In this document: in pieces, positions 5,917 through 9,243 of the stretch
Layout of the letters: every line of letters begins with the position of its first letter
Position numbering within the stretch: the stretch's first letter is position 1
From: JBLHUT01 sp047629975
GTDB taxonomy: Bacteria; Pseudomonadota; Alphaproteobacteria; Rhodobacterales; Rhodobacteraceae
Assembly: GCA_047629975.1 (NCBI GenBank)
Contig: JBLHUT010000141.1
Span: 1 to 9,243, forward strand
Direction of reading: 5' to 3'
DNA length: 9,243 nucleotides
The notes under the pieces: generated by a model
Seen by the model: the letters and a program-made list of their open reading frames with translations, nothing else
Told to the model about the DNA's origin: nothing
Databases searched by the model: none
Position numbers and translations under genes: made by a program

Positions 5917-5955
5917 CCGGGCCCTCGATAGGGCAGGCTCACACAATAGCCCCGG
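5917..5955 (+). promoter_or_regulatory. Possible structured RNA element in the aceE leader (three-way junction)
   Basis: The RNA can fold into a closed junction using almost every base: outer stem CCGG (5917-5920) with CCGG (5952-5955); first arm GCCCT (5921-5925), loop CGAT, AGGGC (5930-5934); one unpaired A; second arm GGCT (5936-5939), loop CACACAAT, AGCC (5948-5951). It ends 39 bases before the aceE start region and does not match a riboswitch class known to me. The pairing is seen in the sequence; existence in vivo and any regulatory role are inference. Confidence 0.4.
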
Positions 5956-5970
5956 ATTTCTGCGAATGGC

Positions 5971-5984
5971 GGCCAGAACTGGCC
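5971..5984 (+). repeat. Short inverted repeat GGCCAG-AA-CTGGCC next to the aceE ribosome binding site
   Basis: Six-base arms surround an AA centre; as RNA the likely form is a five-pair stem GGCCA/TGGCC with loop GAAC. The right arm ends two bases before the Shine-Dalgarno (AGGAG, 5987-5991), close enough to affect ribosome access or to serve as an operator half-site pair. Confidence 0.45.
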
Positions 5985-5994
5985 TGAGGAGAGA

Positions 5995-8655
5995 ATGATG
6001 AAAGACCAGACACCTGATATCGACCCGGTAGAATCCCAGGAATGGCAAGAAGCCATCGAGGACGTTATTGCCCGTGACGGCGCGGACCGCGCACATTTCC
6101 TGCTCGACAAGGCTGTTCAGCAGGCCCGTGCGGCGGGGGCGATGTTGCCCTTCTCTGCGACGACCCCGTATCAAAACACAATCTCTCCGGATGACGAGCT
6201 GCCGGTGCCGGGCGACAGTGAGATGGAATGGCGCATTCGCACCATCAACCGCTGGAATGCGATGGCCGTTGTGGTGCGGCGCAACAAGGTCAGCAGTGAA
6301 TACGGCGGGCACATTGCCTCGTTCGCATCCTCGGCCTGTATGTACGACATCGGTTTGAACCATTTCTGGCGCTCAAAATCGGCCATTCACGGTGGCGACC
6401 TTGTGTTCTTTCAGGGCCACGTCGTGCCGGGTATTTATGCGCGGTCCTTCATGGAGGGGCGCATTACCGAGGCGCAGATGGAGAATTTCCGCTCCGAGGT
6501 CGACGGCAGCGGTCTGTCGTCCTATCCGCATCCGTGGTTGATGCCCGATTACTGGCAGTTCCCGACGGTCAGCATGGGCCTTGGTCCGCTGATGGCGATC
6601 TATCAGGCGCGGTTCATGAAATACATGCACAACCGCGGCCACATCGACATGGGCGACCGCAAGGTCTGGGTGTTCCTTGGCGACGGCGAGATGGACGAGC
6701 CTGAGAGCTTGGGCGCGATCAGCCTTGCGGCCCGCGAAGGGCTCGATAACCTGATTTTCGTGGTCAACTGCAACCTTCAGCGGCTTGACGGTCCGGTGCG
6801 CGGCAACGGCAAGATCGTTCAGGAGCTTGAGGGCGAATTCCGCGGCTCTGGCTGGAATGTGATCAAACTGCTGTGGGGCAAGGGCTGGGATGCGTTGTTG
6901 GAAAACGACACCAGCGGACGCCTGCGCCAGTTGATGGATGAAACCGTCGATGGAGATTACCAGACCTTCAAATCAAAAGACGGCGCGTATATCCGCAAGA
7001 ATTTCTTTGGCAAGTATCCCGAAACGGCAGCCTTGGTCGAAGACTGGTCCGACGAGCAGATCTGGGCGCTGCGCCGTGGCGGGCACGACCCCCAAAAGGT
7101 CTATTCGGCGTTCAAACGGGCAACCGAGACAAAGGGTCAACCGACCTGTCTGTTGGTCAAGACCGTAAAGGGTTACGGCATGGGCACCGCTGGCGAAGGT
7201 CAGAACACGACCCACCAGCAAAAGAAAATGGGCGACGACCAACTGCGCGCCATGCGTGACCGTTTCCAAATCCCCGTCAGCGACGAAGATCTGCCCAACG
7301 CGCCTTTTGTGTCGCTCAACAACGCGCAAAAAGCGTATCTTGCCGATCGCCGTCAGGCGCTGGGCGGGGCGTTTCCGAAACGTGAGTGGCGCGACACTCC
7401 CAAGCTTGAAATCCCGCCACTGTCGACCTTCAAGGCGCAACTCGAAGGGACCGGCGTGCGCGAGATTTCGACGACAATGGCCTTTGTGCGGATTTTGACG
7501 ACGCTGTTGCGCGACAAGAAGATCGGCAAGTTTGTCGTGCCGATTGTGCCCGACGAAAGCCGCACCTTCGGGATGGAGGGGCTGTTCCGCTCGGTCGGGA
7601 TCTATAATCCGCTGGGCCAGAACTATACCCCGCAGGATGCCGACCAGATGATGTTCTACAAAGAGAGCATCGACGGTCAGGTTCTTCAGGAGGGGATAAA
7701 CGAAGCGGGCGCCATGGCAGACTGGATGGCGGCGGCGACGTCCTATTCCAACCACGGCGTGCCGATGATCCCGTTTTTCATCTACTACTCCATGTTCGGC
7801 TTCCAGCGGATCGGCGACCTTGCGTGGGCGGCTGGCGACAGCAGGGCGCGCGGCTTCATGCTGGGGGGCACCGCAGGGCGCACAACCCTGAACGGCGAAG
7901 GTTTGCAGCACGAGGATGGCCACAGCCATATCCTTGCCAGTACGATCCCGAACTGCATCACTTATGACCCGACCTTCAGTTTCGAGGTCGCGGTGTTGCT
8001 GCATCACGGGATGGAGCGGATGTATGTCAATCAGGAAGATGTCTATTTCTACCTGACATTGATGAACGAGAACTACGTGCATCCCGACATGCCGATGGGC
8101 GCCGAAGAGGGCATCATCAAGGGGCTTTACCGCCTTCACGAGATCAAGAAGCCGGGTAAGAAGCACGTCAACCTGCTGGGGTCGGGTACGATCCTTATTC
8201 AGGCGTTGAAGGCGGCTGAAATGCTGAAGGAAGACTTCGGTGTGACGGCGGACATCTGGTCGGCGACCAGCCTGAACGAGTTGGCCCGTGACGGGCAGGA
8301 TGCCTTGCGTCACAACCGGCTCAACCCGCTTGACGAAGAGCGTGTGCCGTATGTGACCCAGCAATTGAGCAAGGCGACAGGGCCTGTGATTGCCGCCACC
8401 GACTACATGAAGAACTTTGCCGAGCAGATCCGCGCCTTTGTGCCCGGCAGCTTTACGGTTCTGGGGACCGACGGCTTTGGCCGCTCGGACAGCCGCGTGA
8501 ACCTGCGCCGCTTCTTCGAGGTCGATGCAAACCACATCGCAGGGGCAGCAATGGTCGAGCTTTACAAGGCCGGTGCGGTGACAAAAGCCGACATGCAGCT
8601 GGCCATTACCAAGTACAACATCGACGGCAACAAGCCGAACCCACGGCTCGTTTAA
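5995..8655 (+). CDS. aceE: Pyruvate dehydrogenase E1 component, homodimeric type
   Basis: Thiamine-diphosphate-dependent E1 of the pyruvate dehydrogenase complex: it decarboxylates pyruvate and passes the acetyl group to the lipoyl arm of E2 in the cytoplasm. The 886 residues match E. coli AceE (about 887). Seen (numbered from 5995): ThDP/Mg motif from GDGEMDEP (G229-D230-G231) to N258-C-N260; H407 in QNTTHQQKKMGDDQ; DESRTFGMEGLFR with E521; LQEGINEAGA with E570; and LNGEGLQHEDGHSHI with H639. These correspond closely to the known catalytic residues of the E. coli enzyme (D230, N260, H407, E522, E571, H640), so it should be active. Two ATGs are in tandem (5995 and 5998). AGGAG at 5987-5991 is three bases from the first and six from the second, so initiation at 5998 (885 residues) is perhaps more likely. 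aceF follows 27 bases downstream in the same operon. Confidence 0.97.
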   Translation: MMKDQTPDIDPVESQEWQEAIEDVIARDGADRAHFLLDKAVQQARAAGAMLPFSATTPYQNTISPDDELPVPGDSEMEWRIRTINRWNAMAVVVRRNKVSSEYGGHIASFASSACMYDIGLNHFWRSKSAIHGGDLVFFQGHVVPGIYARSFMEGRITEAQMENFRSEVDGSGLSSYPHPWLMPDYWQFPTVSMGLGPLMAIYQARFMKYMHNRGHIDMGDRKVWVFLGDGEMDEPESLGAISLAAREGLDNLIFVVNCNLQRLDGPVRGNGKIVQELEGEFRGSGWNVIKLLWGKGWDALLENDTSGRLRQLMDETVDGDYQTFKSKDGAYIRKNFFGKYPETAALVEDWSDEQIWALRRGGHDPQKVYSAFKRATETKGQPTCLLVKTVKGYGMGTAGEGQNTTHQQKKMGDDQLRAMRDRFQIPVSDEDLPNAPFVSLNNAQKAYLADRRQALGGAFPKREWRDTPKLEIPPLSTFKAQLEGTGVREISTTMAFVRILTTLLRDKKIGKFVVPIVPDESRTFGMEGLFRSVGIYNPLGQNYTPQDADQMMFYKESIDGQVLQEGINEAGAMADWMAAATSYSNHGVPMIPFFIYYSMFGFQRIGDLAWAAGDSRARGFMLGGTAGRTTLNGEGLQHEDGHSHILASTIPNCITYDPTFSFEVAVLLHHGMERMYVNQEDVYFYLTLMNENYVHPDMPMGAEEGIIKGLYRLHEIKKPGKKHVNLLGSGTILIQALKAAEMLKEDFGVTADIWSATSLNELARDGQDALRHNRLNPLDEERVPYVTQQLSKATGPVIAATDYMKNFAEQIRAFVPGSFTVLGTDGFGRSDSRVNLRRFFEVDANHIAGAAMVELYKAGAVTKADMQLAITKYNIDGNKPNPRLV

Positions 8656-8682
8656 GACGCCAAATACGAGGAGAAAACAGAA

Positions 8683-9243
8683 ATGACAATTGAAGTCAAA
8701 GTACCCGACATTGGCGATTTCAACGAGGTGCCGGTGATCAGCGTTCTTGTGAGTGTGGGCGACATTGTTGCGCTCGAGGATCCGCTGGTCGAGCTTGAAA
8801 GCGACAAGGCGACGCTTGAAGTGCCAAGCTCGGCGGCCGGCAAGGTCGTCAAGATTCTGGTGGCCGAAGGTGACAAGGTCTCCGAGGGCGCGCTTTTGCT
8901 GATCCTTGAAGCAGAGGGCGCTGCGGCGGCCCCTGCGGCGGCCCCTGCTGCGGCGGCAGCCCCCGTTGCTGCAGCTCCGGTGGCGACTCCCGCTGCCGCC
9001 CCTGCGCCGGTTGCCGCGCCTGCGGGCATCGTCACGGATGCCGGTTTCGGCAAGGCCCACGCCTCGCCATCGGTGCGTGCCTATGCCCGGACGCTGGGCG
9101 TCGAGATCGCACTGGTAAACGGCACGGGCCGCAAGGGACGCATCCTGCGCGAAGATGTCACCGCCTATTTCAAACAGGTAACAACAGCCGCGGCCCCTGT
9201 GGCTTCTGCTGGTACTGTTTCGGGTGGTACGGGCATTCCGCCG
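8683..9243 (+). CDS. aceF: Dihydrolipoyllysine acetyltransferase (pyruvate dehydrogenase E2), 3' part missing
   Basis: E2 core of the pyruvate dehydrogenase complex: it accepts the acetyl group from AceE on a swinging lipoyl arm and transfers it to CoA. The first 187 codons are present and the frame is open at the right edge. Domains seen: lipoyl domain at residues 2-77 with the modified lysine K42 in ELESDKATLEVPSS; a flexible Ala/Pro linker (about 79-117); a peripheral-subunit/E3-binding domain at about 126-165 (ASPSVRAYARTLGVEIALVNGTGRKGRILREDV); then a second short linker leading to GIPP, where the catalytic domain should begin. There is one lipoyl domain, unlike the three of E. coli AceF. 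The ATG at 8683 has GAGGAG (8668-8673) nine bases upstream. Cotranscribed with aceE; an E3 (lpd) gene is expected further right. Confidence 0.95.
   Translation, partial: MTIEVKVPDIGDFNEVPVISVLVSVGDIVALEDPLVELESDKATLEVPSSAAGKVVKILVAEGDKVSEGALLLILEAEGAAAAPAAAPAAAAAPVAAAPVATPAAAPAPVAAPAGIVTDAGFGKAHASPSVRAYARTLGVEIALVNGTGRKGRILREDVTAYFKQVTTAAAPVASAGTVSGGTGIPP
8921..8944 (+). repeat. Two tandem copies of a 12-base unit in the aceF linker
   Basis: CTGCGGCGGCCC occurs twice without a gap, followed by a partial third copy. It encodes an Ala-Ala-Ala-Pro repeat in the flexible linker between the lipoyl and E3-binding domains. Such in-frame repeats can expand or shrink by replication slippage without breaking the gene. 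Confidence 0.8.

Larger units (their letters stand above)
5554..5994. other. 441-bp region between BKACE and aceE: leader/promoter sequence, one doubtful small ORF
   Basis: No clear terminator follows the BKACE gene; GCCGG-CTGAA-CCGG around the stop codon followed by GGGGTTTT is only suggestive. A 74-codon frame at 5707-5931 has GGGAG six bases before its ATG and a Cys-rich end (FFCTLCREAHVGDCC), but its codon use is unlike the neighbours (ATA, AGG, TTA) and it resembles nothing known, so it is not called as a gene. The right part holds an inverted repeat (5800-5829), a candidate promoter (5818-5846), a seven-T run (5870-5876), a compact three-way-junction fold (5917-5955) and a small hairpin next to the aceE ribosome binding site (5971-5984). 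Confidence 0.6.

Noticed and set aside
6973..9060. A 695-codon open frame on the minus strand opposite aceE and aceF
   Set aside because: It is antisense to two certain genes, is rich in His/Arg/Gly with no domain pattern and no ribosome binding site, and arises from the GC-biased third positions of the real frames.

Overview
The window looks like chromosomal DNA of an alphaproteobacterium, most likely a Rhodobacterales/Roseobacter-group marine heterotroph. Reasons: GC-rich codon use, proteins typical of that group (Liv-type ABC uptake, BKACE/DUF849, HpxZ/AtzH-like, homodimeric AceE followed by a lipoyl E2), and AGGAG-type ribosome binding sites. This placement is inference; no rRNA or marker gene is present. 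No tRNA, rRNA, CRISPR array, insertion sequence, prophage or plasmid function was found.

Left part (1-2580, minus strand): a branched-chain/amide-type ABC uptake operon read right to left. It begins with a Tat-exported solute-binding protein (1393-2580), then a terminator-like attenuator hairpin, the permease livH (456-1325) and the permease livM, which runs off the left edge. The ATPase genes presumably lie further left.

Middle part (2581-4716): a divergent promoter region leads to a small NTF2/SnoaL-like protein on the plus strand (2721-3116). It converges on an HpxZ/AtzH-like NTF2-fold protein on the minus strand (3145-3522). A 382-bp stretch with no convincing gene follows, then a hemerythrin-domain protein on the minus strand (3905-4504, GTG start). 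Binding-protein transporter plus HpxZ/AtzH-like protein suggests uptake and breakdown of a ureide or carboxyurea-like nitrogen compound, but this rests on neighbourhood only.

Right part (4505-9243, plus strand): a divergent intergenic region with a perfect 10-bp-arm inverted repeat precedes a BKACE-family (3-keto-5-aminohexanoate cleavage type) enzyme, which makes acetoacetate and an acyl-CoA from a beta-keto acid and acetyl-CoA. A 441-bp leader/intergenic region with several foldable elements then precedes aceE (pyruvate dehydrogenase E1) and aceF (E2, cut by the right edge), which supply acetyl-CoA.

Nothing here amounts to a clearly new multi-gene system. The points most worth checking are the structured aceE leader (a self-contained three-way-junction fold), the inverted repeat between the hemerythrin and BKACE genes, the BKACE enzyme's unknown substrate, and the HpxZ-like gene beside an ABC importer without the usual HpxX/HpxY (AtzG/AtzE) partners in view.
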